A stretch of DNA of 64,000 nt from an uncultured Clostridium sp. (GTDB taxonomy: Bacteria; Bacillota; Clostridia; Oscillospirales; Acutalibacteraceae): positions 1 through 64,000 of the forward strand of contig CATZNW010000012.1 in NCBI GenBank assembly GCA_958422185.1. The letters run 5' to 3'. The notes below the pieces were generated by a model that made no database searches, had not been told where the DNA came from, and was given only the letters and a program-made list of their open reading frames with translations. This document shows positions 8,225-17,318 of the stretch, in pieces (within the stretch, counting starts at the first letter, position 1; every line of letters starts with the position of its first letter). The position numbers and the translations under genes were made by a program.

Positions 8225-10363
8225 TTAAAATTCATCTTCAAATTTGTGCAGCCGCGCGGTTATTACGCTCATATCATCTTCGCGCATATCCTTTGTTATG
8301 TTGAGCGCGTTTTTAAGGATCTCATCTGCGATCTCGCCTGCGCTCATTTCCTGTGCTCCTGAAAGCATTGCGGGCAGCCATTCGCCGCCGGGTTCGGTTA
8401 TCCCGTCGCTCAACATAACGACCAGATCCCCGTCTCCCAGTGCGGCGGTGCGCTTTGCGAATTCAATATTTCTGAGAATGCCCGCAGGCATGGAAGAAAG
8501 CTCGCATTTCGTTACCCGGCTGCCTTTGACAATATAGGTAGCAGGAGCGCCTGCCTTGTATAATTCCACCCTGCCTGTGAACAGGTCTATACAAGCGCAG
8601 TCAAGCGTTGCAAGGCTTTCGTCGCCCGATTTGACAAGCAGCGCGGAATTTACTACTTTGAGCGCGCTGTCAAACCCGAATCCGGCAGCAAGCAGTTTGG
8701 AAAGCAGACCTGCGCCCATTGCTCCGTCGATCGCCGCCCTGCCGCCCTGGCCCATGCCGTCACTGATAATCAGTACGCTCCGGCCGTGTCCGTCGTTGAT
8801 CGTTTTGATCGTGTCGCCGCACAGTGTGCCTTCGGCACTGTGCTGAGCAAAGCCTATTTCGACCGAATAATTCGGCTTTTCTGTAAAGGTTATCATGGTG
8901 TCATTTTTGAAATGGGTAACTGCGCATTTGTCTAAATACCGCGAACAGGCTTTTGAAACCTCTTTCTGAAGCTTCGGATCTGAAAATCCGGTCTCGCGCC
9001 CTGCGGTAAGGATCTCAATGCGTTCTCTGCCGTATTTATCCTCTATTACAGATATGCTTTTAGGGTAGATATCATACTCGCCAAGTGCGCGGCGGATCTT
9101 TCCGGCGGCAACGGTGTCAAAAAATTCCGCCTCGTCAAATTCACGCGCAAGATCAGACAGCATATCTGATATGGAAAAGAACTGGTCTGCCGCTACCATG
9201 CGGATCTCGTTTGTTTTTTCATTGATGATCTCCTGAGACAGATATTCGGCGCCGCTCATATTTTCACGCGCCAGGCTGGCTTTGCGGCTGTTTATTTCGT
9301 CAATTTTTTCACGTACTTCATTTACGCTTTCGCTTATATAATTTATTGCGCTGGAAGCGAAACGCAGCCGCATGACAAGGCTCTGGCGCAAAGAACCGTC
9401 CGGGGTGATGTTTTCACCGCCGTGGAAAAACGCTTCTGCCTTTTCTCCGGCGGTTTTCGGGATAAGCGCAAGCATGGTGCAGGCCAGCGCGCTTTCTGCA
9501 AAAAAATGGATGCCGGCGCCTGCTGCAACGGTAAACAGAGCGGAGGATATGCAGAATGAAAGTGCGCAGGCAAGTGAACCGAACGGGCAGAAAAGGCATG
9601 CCAGCAAAGCCGAAAAGCCGTAAGAGCCGGTTAAAAACAGCGTGTCCTCAGTTCCAAGTGAAAAGGCAAAGCCAACGCACAGGGCCAGCATGATCCCAAG
9701 CCGGTCCGAGCCGTACCGCACGGTTATAAGCACAAGAAAAGCCGCAATGCAGCGGGCCGGAGAAAAGCCTCCTATGGAGATTCTTGATAGGCTCATTAAA
9801 AGCAGTGACGCGGATATGACTATACATGTCAGGTCTGACGCGGGAAGCGCTCTCAGACGAAATCTGTTCAGACTGCAGCCAAGCGTTCTGTAAAAGAAAA
9901 AAGCCCCTCCGCCTGCAAGAATGCTCTGTGCAGCGGTCAGCGCATAATCCGCCGCCGCGCCGCCGGTCTTTATATCTACAACAAATCCTGTTGCCGCAAC
10001 GGCGCAAAAGGATATGGTCATCGGCAGAAAAACGGCCGTTTTACAGTCCGCTAAATCAAGCGCGAGTGCACCCAAAAACACGATCAGCACTGCGGCTGCG
10101 CACCGCGCGAAGTCCTGCGGCTGAAAAACAAGGTAGCCCAGCGCGGCTCCGGCGGCAGAGTAAAAATAATTTTTCCTTTTTGATACGGATATCAGGGATA
10201 CGGCAAAGGGAGAAACGCTTTGAAGCACTATATTCTGTGCAAGCAGAAACGCTGCGGCAAAATAAGCTGCGCCTTCAAAGATACCCCGTGTTTTTTTACT
10301 TTTCAGGGATTTCTTTATTTCGCTTAATTTTTCCTTTTTTACAGCCGTTTTCATATTTTTCAC
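8225..10363 (-). CDS. spoIIE: Stage II sporulation protein E, PP2C-type phosphatase
   Basis: 712 residues with a hydrophobic N-terminal half of about ten membrane segments (to ~residue 310), a middle helical region, and a C-terminal PPM/PP2C phosphatase (about 495-705) with metal-binding Asp residues in LIISDGMGQGGRA and VVMLSDGITEP. This matches SpoIIE, the septal phosphatase that dephosphorylates SpoIIAA and so activates sigma-F in the forespore. It is the main evidence that the organism sporulates. The start is GTG 10363 or ATG 10354; neither has a strong ribosome site. glmS follows closely. The upstream promoter has an unusual spacing. Confidence 0.93.
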   Translation of the reverse strand: MKNMKTAVKKEKLSEIKKSLKSKKTRGIFEGAAYFAAAFLLAQNIVLQSVSPFAVSLISVSKRKNYFYSAAGAALGYLVFQPQDFARCAAAVLIVFLGALALDLADCKTAVFLPMTISFCAVAATGFVVDIKTGGAAADYALTAAQSILAGGGAFFFYRTLGCSLNRFRLRALPASDLTCIVISASLLLMSLSRISIGGFSPARCIAAFLVLITVRYGSDRLGIMLALCVGFAFSLGTEDTLFLTGSYGFSALLACLFCPFGSLACALSFCISSALFTVAAGAGIHFFAESALACTMLALIPKTAGEKAEAFFHGGENITPDGSLRQSLVMRLRFASSAINYISESVNEVREKIDEINSRKASLARENMSGAEYLSQEIINEKTNEIRMVAADQFFSISDMLSDLAREFDEAEFFDTVAAGKIRRALGEYDIYPKSISVIEDKYGRERIEILTAGRETGFSDPKLQKEVSKACSRYLDKCAVTHFKNDTMITFTEKPNYSVEIGFAQHSAEGTLCGDTIKTINDGHGRSVLIISDGMGQGGRAAIDGAMGAGLLSKLLAAGFGFDSALKVVNSALLVKSGDESLATLDCACIDLFTGRVELYKAGAPATYIVKGSRVTKCELSSMPAGILRNIEFAKRTAALGDGDLVVMLSDGITEPGGEWLPAMLSGAQEMSAGEIADEILKNALNITKDMREDDMSVITARLHKFEDEF

Positions 10364-10389
10364 ATCCGCACTTTTAATAACACGGTATG

Positions 10390-10422
10390 AGTATATATCA
10401 ATAAAAATAAAAAAATTGTCAG
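10390..10422 (-). promoter_or_regulatory. spoIIE promoter, possible Spo0A type
   Basis: On the minus strand CTGACA is followed after 21 nt by TATACT. A 21-22 nt spacing is the known feature of Spo0A-activated sigma-A promoters such as spoIIE and spoIIG of Bacillus. An alternative reading is CTGACA-17-GATATA. No perfect 0A box was found. Confidence 0.4.
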
Positions 10423-10496
10423 AACTCGGGGCGCGTTAAATATAATAGGGAAAAATCCGTTAAGCCCAGACATCTATATATGTGCGTTTTGCGCGC

Positions 10497-10526
10497 AAAA
10501 AAACGCCGCACATAATATGCGGCGCT
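10497..10526 (-). terminator. Terminator of the 10546-11238 gene
   Basis: CGCCGCA pairs with TGCGGCG and is followed on the minus strand by seven T. Confidence 0.8.
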
Positions 10527-10545
10527 TTAAAGCGATAACGATCGT

Positions 10546-11238
10546 TTATTTTTTCGTTTCCTTTTTATCCTTTTTGCGGTTTCTGAGCACGATCATGAAT
10601 ATCATGCCCGCTAAACCGCCAACGGCGTTCATCATCATGTCCGTCATTGTGTCAAACAGTCCCAGATAGCCGTATTCTCCGTTATACTTTGATAAGTCAA
10701 ACATAGCCGTTTCCTCGCCCGCCTTTGCAAGCTGCAGGTTGGTGTCGTGCAGAGTATCCATCAGAAATTCGTAAAATTCCCACCCCACTGCGATGGAAAG
10801 CGCAAACATGAGCCCGAAGATCGCAGCAAGCGTTGCGGCGCACTGCCCCTTTTTGCGCTGTATGATGCATGCAAAATCATAGCCGAATGACGCGCATACA
10901 AATCCGGAGAGGATATGCATGAAAATATCAAACCACCATATTTTGTCAAACATACCCATGTAAGATCCTATAACGATACCGATAAATATTATAATGTTCA
11001 GCAAAGTCTGCGAAAGCGCCGGTACCTCCTCTATAAACGAGCCGTTGCCGAAAACCTGAAACATATCCCAAAGATGCGTGAATATAAAACAGAAAACGGA
11101 TTCAAAGCCCATGACGAGATCCCCTGTTACAAAAGAGTATAAAGCGCATATGAGAAGCGCGATACGGGTTATGATCCAGAATGCAAACTGTGCTTTTGGG
11201 ATGCTTTGGGTAGGGTGTTTTTTTATTTTGTAAGCCAT
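10546..11238 (-). CDS. Integral membrane protein, possibly DUF2238/YjdF-like
   Basis: 230 residues with about six membrane segments. Features are a conserved-looking acidic/aromatic loop (FDIFMHILSGFVCASFGYD), an SIAVGWEFYEFLMDT segment and a C-terminal TMTDMMMNAVGGLAGM helix before a lysine-rich tail. The pairing of a DxxMH motif in one helix with WExYE in another recalls the YjdF/DUF2238 membrane family, whose function is not known. AAGGAA precedes the ATG. It has its own promoter and terminator, so it is a single gene. The family call is tentative. Confidence 0.7.
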   Translation of the reverse strand: MAYKIKKHPTQSIPKAQFAFWIITRIALLICALYSFVTGDLVMGFESVFCFIFTHLWDMFQVFGNGSFIEEVPALSQTLLNIIIFIGIVIGSYMGMFDKIWWFDIFMHILSGFVCASFGYDFACIIQRKKGQCAATLAAIFGLMFALSIAVGWEFYEFLMDTLHDTNLQLAKAGEETAMFDLSKYNGEYGYLGLFDTMTDMMMNAVGGLAGMIFMIVLRNRKKDKKETKK

Positions 11239-11269
11239 AATGCCGTTCCTTTTATTCAGAATAACAGAT

Positions 11270-11299
11270 ATAATATATCATAAACGGGATAAAAGTCAA
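11270..11299 (-). promoter_or_regulatory. Promoter of the 10546-11238 gene
   Basis: Minus-strand TTGACT, 18 nt, TATTAT, about 30 nt before the start codon. Confidence 0.55.
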
Positions 11300-11496
11300 A
11301 TGCAATCAAATAAATTTCCGCTTTTTAAGCATTTGCGTCAGAAGTAACATTCAAAAATCGGAAATTATATAAATCCCGGATTAAGAAAAAATGACAGGTT
11401 CACTGCTGCTGTATATAAAAAGTGTTTAACAGTATGCTTGCTTTGTATAAAAAAAGAAAGTAGATATTAACAAAAGATAAACATTTGATTTTTGTA

Positions 11497-11525
11497 TTGC
11501 AAGTTTGGATTCATTTTATTAAAAT
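11497..11525 (+). promoter_or_regulatory. Promoter of the acyl-CoA synthetase gene
   Basis: TTGCAA, 17 nt, TAAAAT, giving a leader of about 35 nt. The whole 11239-11567 gap is AT-rich and holds only this and the divergent promoter; I see no other element in it. Confidence 0.5.
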
Positions 11526-11567
11526 TATACAGGAAAACACCAAAAATCAGAAACGGAGACTATTCAT

Positions 11568-13244
11568 ATGGAATACACTTCAAAATACAATGCAAGAACT
11601 ACAATGTATCAGCAGTTTGAAAACTCTGTAAAGGAGAGGGGCAATCATCCCTGCCTTTATTATTACAACAACACGCTAAGCTGGAATGAAACTTCCGAGC
11701 TTGTAAACAAATGTGCCGCGGCGCTTAAGGCAAACGGCGTCAATAAAGGGGACAGAGTCGTTATCTGTCTGCCCAATATGCCGCAGTGCATTGCCGCTAT
11801 CTATGCGGTAAATAAGATAGGAGCGGTGGCATCCATGCTCCACCCGCTCTCGGTAAAGTCAGAGGCGGATTATACAATCAATCTTGTAGGCGCTAAATTT
11901 GCGTTTTGCTTTGATGTATCGGAAAAGGCTTTTAAAGATAATCCGGATCTGACCGTTGTAAAATGCAAGACGGCATACTATTTCCCCAAAACGCCTTACG
12001 GCTTTATGGCTAATCTTGTTTACAAGAAAAAAATAAAGGGTAAAACCGCTCCCGCAACCAACGTTAAAAAGCTTATCGACTGGTCTGATTTCCTTAAAGA
12101 GGGCGATGAATATATCAAGGAGAACGGCGTTCCGGAGACGGAAACGGATTACGCGGCTACCGCCGCCATAATGATGACCGGCGGCACGACCGGTAATCCG
12201 AAGGGCGTTATGCTCTCTTCGGAAAATATCAACAATCTTTCTTACGAGCTTGTAGATGTTGTTACCACCGTGCTGGAGATGCAGATAGATCAGGATAATG
12301 ACGGAATGCTTACCGCGCTTCCTGTTTTCCACGGATTTGGTTTTGCGCTTTGCATGCATGTTTCCATGTGCGTGGGAATGGCTCAGTCGCTGTGGCCGCA
12401 GTTTGACGCTAAAATGTGCTCTCAGGCGATCAAAAAATATCATCTTAATTATATTTTCGGCGTACCGGATTTCTTTGAAAAGGTCTACAAAGCAGGCTAC
12501 CTCAAGGGCATTGATATGAGCAACATGAAGCTTATAGGTTCCGGCGGAGACGTTGTGCCTTATACACTTACAGAAAAGATGGATAGGCTGCTTAAGGATA
12601 ACGGCGCAAAATGCCATTTTGTTACCGGATACGGCTTAACGGAGTGCGTTACTGTTTGTACGTTTACCGATCCGCTGCGTGAGGCGCCGCAGGGCTGTAT
12701 CGGTATTCCTACTTATAATATTGAAGTTATGACGGTTAAGCCCGGAACTACTGAGGAGGTAAAGGGCCAGGACGGCGAACTCTGCGTTTACGGCCCCACG
12801 CTTATGCAGGGGTATTGGAACGATCCGGAAGAGACTGCGAAGATGCTTGTTCAGCATGAGGACGGCAGAGTGTGGCTGCACACGGGCGATATGTGCTTTA
12901 TAGACGAAAAGGGCGACATCTATTACCGCCAGCGCCTTAAGAGGGTATATAAGATAAGCGGATATCTGGTTTATCCCTCGTTTATTGAGGAAACATACAG
13001 ATCCATGGCAGAGATCTATGACTGCTGCGTTATCGGCAAAGAGGACGGCGGCAAAACGATGCTTAAACTCTTTGTTGTTAAAAACAAAAAATTCGCTAAG
13101 GATGATGAAGAGGCGCTTACTGAAAAGATCAGGCATTTCGGTGAGCAGAATCTTTCCAAATGGAGCCTGCCGCGAGAGATCGTTTACATTGACGAGCTTC
13201 CGCGCACAAAGGTCGGCAAGGTAGATTTCAAAGTTCTTAACTGA
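11568..13244 (+). CDS. AMP-forming acyl-CoA synthetase/ligase
   Basis: 558 residues of the ANL superfamily. The P-loop like motif MMTGGTTGNPKGVMLS, the GYGLTE A5 motif, the LHTGDM A7 motif and the late Lys of RTKVGKVDF are all present, so both adenylation and thioester half-reactions should work. The fold, length and residues fit medium/long-chain fatty acid or aromatic acid activation with CoA; the specificity cannot be read with certainty. GGAGACTATTC spaces the ribosome site from ATG. The gene stands alone with two terminators behind it. Confidence 0.88.
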   Translation: MEYTSKYNARTTMYQQFENSVKERGNHPCLYYYNNTLSWNETSELVNKCAAALKANGVNKGDRVVICLPNMPQCIAAIYAVNKIGAVASMLHPLSVKSEADYTINLVGAKFAFCFDVSEKAFKDNPDLTVVKCKTAYYFPKTPYGFMANLVYKKKIKGKTAPATNVKKLIDWSDFLKEGDEYIKENGVPETETDYAATAAIMMTGGTTGNPKGVMLSSENINNLSYELVDVVTTVLEMQIDQDNDGMLTALPVFHGFGFALCMHVSMCVGMAQSLWPQFDAKMCSQAIKKYHLNYIFGVPDFFEKVYKAGYLKGIDMSNMKLIGSGGDVVPYTLTEKMDRLLKDNGAKCHFVTGYGLTECVTVCTFTDPLREAPQGCIGIPTYNIEVMTVKPGTTEEVKGQDGELCVYGPTLMQGYWNDPEETAKMLVQHEDGRVWLHTGDMCFIDEKGDIYYRQRLKRVYKISGYLVYPSFIEETYRSMAEIYDCCVIGKEDGGKTMLKLFVVKNKKFAKDDEEALTEKIRHFGEQNLSKWSLPREIVYIDELPRTKVGKVDFKVLN

Positions 13245-13252
13245 TGCGATGC

Positions 13253-13285
13253 AAAGCCGCATGGTCTGCAAACCGTGCGGCTTTT
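13253..13285 (+). terminator. Terminator after the acyl-CoA synthetase gene
   Basis: AAAGCCGCATGGT pairs with ACCGTGCGGCTTT (one G-T pair), followed by a short T run. Confidence 0.75.
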
Positions 13286-13323
13286 AATGTTGTTCATCGT
13301 ATACAACAGTTCAAAAACAGCGT

Positions 13324-13352
13324 ACGGGCGGATGAGTTCCGCCCGTTTTTTA
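13324..13352 (+). terminator. Second terminator before the GH3 gene
   Basis: ACGGGCGGA pairs with TCCGCCCGT around TGAGT, followed by TTTTTT. Two terminators in tandem isolate the GH3 gene. Confidence 0.8.
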
Positions 13353-13427
13353 TATTGCAGTTTTTGCGTATATTTGTTAATATAAATCTGTTGGAATTTT
13401 TAAATTGATAGATTAAGGTGGATCGGT

Positions 13428-15878
13428 ATGAATACATTGATTGAAAAAGCGGCAAATGCCATTGGCAGTTTTTTTGTTTCGCTCAATTCCGTTTCTCAGA
13501 AAAAAGTCCGTGCGGATGAAAACGGCGGCGTTGATAAAAGCAATTCCGCGCTGTTTGCAAAAGCGGCGGCGGAAGGCGCGGTGCTTTTGAAAAATAACGG
13601 CGTTCTGCCGCTTGAGAATAAAGAGTGTGTTTCCGTTTTCGGGCGCGTTCAGTATAACTGGTTTTATACCGGTTACGGCTCCGGCGGCGAAGTGAACAGA
13701 CCGTATGAGGTAAATCTGATTGACGGGATCCGCGCGTGTGACGGTCTGATGCTCAACGAGCGTCTTGCGCAGAAATATGAAAAGTGGTGCGCGGAAAATA
13801 AGATACAGGATTCTGTTTGGGGCATGTGGCCCCGTTTTTATCCCGAAATGCCGATTGAGGCGGCAGAGGTCTTTAGGGCGGCTAGGGAATCGGACTGCGC
13901 CGTTATTGTTATAGGCCGTTCTTCGGGGGAGGACAGGGACTGCGCGCTGGAAAAAGGAAGCTGGTATCTGACGGATGACGAACGCCGCCTTTTGAATGTT
14001 GTTACCGATTATTTTCCAAAGACCGTTGTGCTGCTGAACATTGGCTGTATCATGGATATGGCGTGGATAGAGGACTACGGTGATAAGATCGGCGCCGTTA
14101 TGCTGCTTTGGCAGGGCGGTCAGGAGAGCGGAACGGCAGCCGCAGATCTCCTTTGCGGCAAGGCGAATCCGTGCGGCGCGCTTGCTGATACCGTTGCGAA
14201 GAAATATGAGGATTACCCGGGTTCGGCGGATTTTGCAAACCGTGAATTCAATCATTATTCGGAAGATATCTATGTGGGTTACAGGTATTTTGAAACATTC
14301 GCCAAAGACAGAGTCCTTTATCCTTTCGGCTTTGGTTTAAGTTATACTGATTTTGAACTGAAACTTAAAAATGCCTGGGCAAAGGAAAACGGCTTTTTAT
14401 TTGAAGTAACCGTTAAAAACACCGGCAGCCGCGCGGGGAAACGCTCCGTTATGCTGTATCTTGAAAAGCCGCAGGGCGTGCTGGGCAATCCGCTCAGGGA
14501 ACTTGCCGCATTTTCCAAAACAAAACTATTAGATCCGAACGAGGAGCAGGATATTGAACTTTTTGTTTCCATGTATCAGCTGACTTCTTATGATTCGCAG
14601 GGCGTTTCGGGATTTGAATCCTCCTATGTAACGCAGGCGGGCGAGTATGGCTTCTACCTTGATCAGGCGGCGGACTGCCCCGAAAAGGTGTTTTCATATT
14701 ATCAGGAAAAGACCTCGCTTTATGAGAAACTTTCCGAAAATCTTGCCCCCACTGAAAAATTTGAAATTATAAATCCCGTTAAAGGCATAAACGGATATAT
14801 TCCGGTAAAAAGGCCTGTTCCTCTCAGGAAAACGGATCTTCGGCAGAAGATCACGGATGAAATGCCGCAGGCGTTTTCTCCGTCCTGCCAGAGCAGTATT
14901 TCCCTCTTTGACGTTGCGGACGGAAAAAACACATTGGAAGAATTTGTTTCAACGCTCAGCCTTGACGAGCTGGAGGCGCTTACGCGTGGGGATTATACGA
15001 TGAACAGCAAACTCGGCGCTGCCGGCAATGCCGGCGCGTTTGGCGGCGTATTGCAGTCCCTGAGGGATAAAGGCGTTCCTCCGGTCATCACTACGGACGG
15101 CCCGTCCGGTATTCGCCTCAGCGCAAAATGCTCGCTTATCCCCATAGGTTCGCTGCTTGCGTGCTCGTTTGATACGGCGCTGGTGGAAGAAGTTTATAAA
15201 GCGGTGGCGGCGGAGATGCTTGAAAGGGGCAGCGATGTTTTGCTTGCCCCGGGTATGAATATCCACAGAAATCCGCTTTGCGGCAGAAATTTTGAGTATT
15301 ATTCGGAGGATCCGTATGTTTCCGGCAAGATCTCCGCGGCAGCGGTGCGAGGAATTCAGAGCAAGGGAGCGTCGGCCTGCCCGAAACATCTTGCCTGCAA
15401 CAATCAGGAATTTGCGAGAACAAAAAATGATTCCCGCGTTTCAGAGCGTGCGCTCAGAGAGATATACCTGAAAGGTTTTGAAATCTGCGTAAAAGAGGCT
15501 CAGCCGCAAAACATAATGACTTCTTACAATAAAATAAACGGCGTTTACAACCATTATAATTACGAACTGTGCACGGATATTTTAAGAAAAGAATGGCATT
15601 ATAAAGGAAACGTTATGACGGACTGGTGGATGCAAAAAGGAAAAAGCCCCGAGTTCCCGAACATTCGTGACAATGCTTACAGAGTGCGCGCCCAGGTAGA
15701 TGTGCTTATGCCGGGCGGAAAACGAAGCGGAAAAAGGAAACCGGACGGCACTTTGCTTGAGTCTTTCGGTGACCGGGGAGGAATGACCCTTGCGGAACTT
15801 CAGCGCACAGCGGTAAATGTGCTCCGATTCGCAATGAATTCAACCGCTTATAAAAGGTTTAGGGAATACCGGGGTTGA
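13428..15878 (+). CDS. GH3 family beta-glucosidase with permuted domain order
   Basis: 816 residues. The chain begins with the part that is normally C-terminal in GH3: an alpha/beta sandwich domain from about residue 40 (EGAVLLKNNGVLPL, DCAVIVIGRSSGE), then a fibronectin III-like domain (about 320-420), and only then, from about residue 500, the (beta/alpha)8 catalytic domain with TTDGPSGIR, KHLACNNQE and the nucleophile Asp near residue 732 in NVMTDWW. This reversed order is known in a subset of gut and rumen GH3 enzymes. No signal peptide is seen, so it probably acts inside the cell on imported oligosaccharides. No transporter or other sugar genes are adjacent. Confidence 0.9.
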   Translation: MNTLIEKAANAIGSFFVSLNSVSQKKVRADENGGVDKSNSALFAKAAAEGAVLLKNNGVLPLENKECVSVFGRVQYNWFYTGYGSGGEVNRPYEVNLIDGIRACDGLMLNERLAQKYEKWCAENKIQDSVWGMWPRFYPEMPIEAAEVFRAARESDCAVIVIGRSSGEDRDCALEKGSWYLTDDERRLLNVVTDYFPKTVVLLNIGCIMDMAWIEDYGDKIGAVMLLWQGGQESGTAAADLLCGKANPCGALADTVAKKYEDYPGSADFANREFNHYSEDIYVGYRYFETFAKDRVLYPFGFGLSYTDFELKLKNAWAKENGFLFEVTVKNTGSRAGKRSVMLYLEKPQGVLGNPLRELAAFSKTKLLDPNEEQDIELFVSMYQLTSYDSQGVSGFESSYVTQAGEYGFYLDQAADCPEKVFSYYQEKTSLYEKLSENLAPTEKFEIINPVKGINGYIPVKRPVPLRKTDLRQKITDEMPQAFSPSCQSSISLFDVADGKNTLEEFVSTLSLDELEALTRGDYTMNSKLGAAGNAGAFGGVLQSLRDKGVPPVITTDGPSGIRLSAKCSLIPIGSLLACSFDTALVEEVYKAVAAEMLERGSDVLLAPGMNIHRNPLCGRNFEYYSEDPYVSGKISAAAVRGIQSKGASACPKHLACNNQEFARTKNDSRVSERALREIYLKGFEICVKEAQPQNIMTSYNKINGVYNHYNYELCTDILRKEWHYKGNVMTDWWMQKGKSPEFPNIRDNAYRVRAQVDVLMPGGKRSGKRKPDGTLLESFGDRGGMTLAELQRTAVNVLRFAMNSTAYKRFREYRG

Positions 15879-15933
15879 CAGCGGTGTTATCCTATTAAAT
15901 GTAAGAAATAAAACAAACTAAGGAGAAGATAAA

Positions 15934-17154
15934 ATGAATTACAAAAACGGCCTTGTGCCGGTATCCCTGCTTACGGGATATCTTGGAGCCGGAAAAACAA
16001 CGTTGCTTAATCACATTCTTTCCAATCAGGAAGGTTACCGTGTTGCCGTTATCGTAAACGATATAGGCGAGGTGAATATAGATGCTTCGCTTATTCAGAA
16101 AGGCGGCGCGGTCACGCAAAAGGATGAAAATCTGGTTCCGCTTTCAAACGGATGCATATGCTGCACACTGAAGGTGGATCTTATGAAACAGATCATCAGC
16201 CTTGCACAGAGCAAAAAATTTGATTACATTCTTATTGAGGCGTCGGGAATATGCGAACCCGGCCCTATAGCGGGATCCATCTGTATGCTGGACGGCACAG
16301 ACCCGTCGGTAGATCTGCCCGCCGTTGCGTATCTTGATAATATCACCACAGTTGTGGACGCAAAACGTATGGCTGATGAATTCGGTGCCGGCGATTCCCT
16401 GCTTAAAAAAGATATGGATGAGGAGGATATTGAAAACCTGCTTGTTCAGCAGATCGAATACTGCACAACCATTGTGCTGAATAAAGTTGACGAAGTGTCC
16501 CCGGAAGTAAGGGAAAAGGTACTTGCCGTTATAAAGGCGCTCCAGCCGCAGGCAAAGATCATTGAAACCACTTACGGAAATGTTGATGTAGGCGAAATAC
16601 TTTCAACAAACCGCTTTGATTATGAAAAGATCCTTGAAAGCGCGGGCTGGATACAGGCAATGCGCGGAGAGGGTGAAAATTCAGAGAGCGGGCATGATGA
16701 GCACGGCGAACACGAAGAGCATGAACATGAGCATGAAGAACACGGTCATCACCACCATCACCACCACGGCGAGGGTGAGGCGGAGGAATACGGAATAGGA
16801 ACATTCGTTTATCAGAATGTAAAGCCGCTTTCAAAGCAGAAATTTGAAGAATTCGTTTTCGCGAAATGGCCTCAGGAGGTAATCAGGGCAAAGGGCCTTT
16901 TCTGGATCAGGGAAGATCCCGATACGGCTTATATCTTTGAGCAGAGCGGCAGGCAGAAGACCGCTACCGATGACGGAAAATGGATCGCCTGCTTCCCGGA
17001 AAGGGAAAGAAAGCAGATCCTTCAGCTGAATCCGGATATTGCCGCGGCGTGGGATCCGAAATACGGCGACAGGATCAATAAAATCGTTTTCATAGGCAGG
17101 GATATGGATAAAGCAGCAATTATCAAAGCACTTGATGACTGCCTTGCAGACTGA
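15934..17154 (+). CDS. CobW/COG0523-type G3E GTPase with His-rich metal loop
   Basis: 406 residues. The GTPase domain has the Walker A GYLGAGKTTL, the metal-binding CxCC in NGCICCTL, the acidic EASGICEPG and the base motif VLNKVDE. Between about residues 250 and 280 lies a stretch made almost only of His, Glu, Gly and Asp, then the CobW C-terminal domain (WPQEVIRAKGLFWI). Such proteins are metallochaperones or insertases for zinc, cobalt or nickel; the His-rich loop argues for metal storage or delivery. AAGGAGAAG precedes the ATG. No cobalamin or zinc transport genes lie next to it and no Zur-like site was recognised. Confidence 0.88.
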   Translation: MNYKNGLVPVSLLTGYLGAGKTTLLNHILSNQEGYRVAVIVNDIGEVNIDASLIQKGGAVTQKDENLVPLSNGCICCTLKVDLMKQIISLAQSKKFDYILIEASGICEPGPIAGSICMLDGTDPSVDLPAVAYLDNITTVVDAKRMADEFGAGDSLLKKDMDEEDIENLLVQQIEYCTTIVLNKVDEVSPEVREKVLAVIKALQPQAKIIETTYGNVDVGEILSTNRFDYEKILESAGWIQAMRGEGENSESGHDEHGEHEEHEHEHEEHGHHHHHHHGEGEAEEYGIGTFVYQNVKPLSKQKFEEFVFAKWPQEVIRAKGLFWIREDPDTAYIFEQSGRQKTATDDGKWIACFPERERKQILQLNPDIAAAWDPKYGDRINKIVFIGRDMDKAAIIKALDDCLAD

Positions 17155-17159
17155 TAAAT

Positions 17160-17190
17160 AAAACACCCCTGAAAAAGGGCGTTTTATTTA
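17160..17190 (+). terminator. Terminator after the CobW-type gene
   Basis: AAAACxCCC pairs with GGGxGTTTT with one mismatch, followed by ATTTA. Confidence 0.5.
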
Positions 17191-17252
17191 TATATGGAAT
17201 GCGGCCGAATATTTCCGTTGTGAACATTTCACACATAAACAGGGATATTTTT

Positions 17253-17295
17253 GGTAAGTTACCGAATTGATTTGCCGCAGAATATTTTGTATAAT
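17253..17295 (+). promoter_or_regulatory. Promoter with adjacent palindrome
   Basis: TTGATT (17267-17272), 17 nt, TATAAT (17290-17295). Just upstream is the inverted repeat GGTAAGTTACC (17253-17263), positioned where a regulator could contact the -35. Confidence 0.55.
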
Positions 17296-17318
17296 ATAAA
17301 CCGTAATCTATTTATTAT

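Noticed and set aside
11859..12617. Long open frame on the minus strand opposite the acyl-CoA synthetase
   Set aside because: Shadow of a conserved coding region, no independent support.
13413..14255. Long open frame on the minus strand within the GH3 gene
   Set aside because: It lies wholly opposite a conserved gene, has no ribosome site or recognisable domain, and its composition is that of a reverse-frame shadow.
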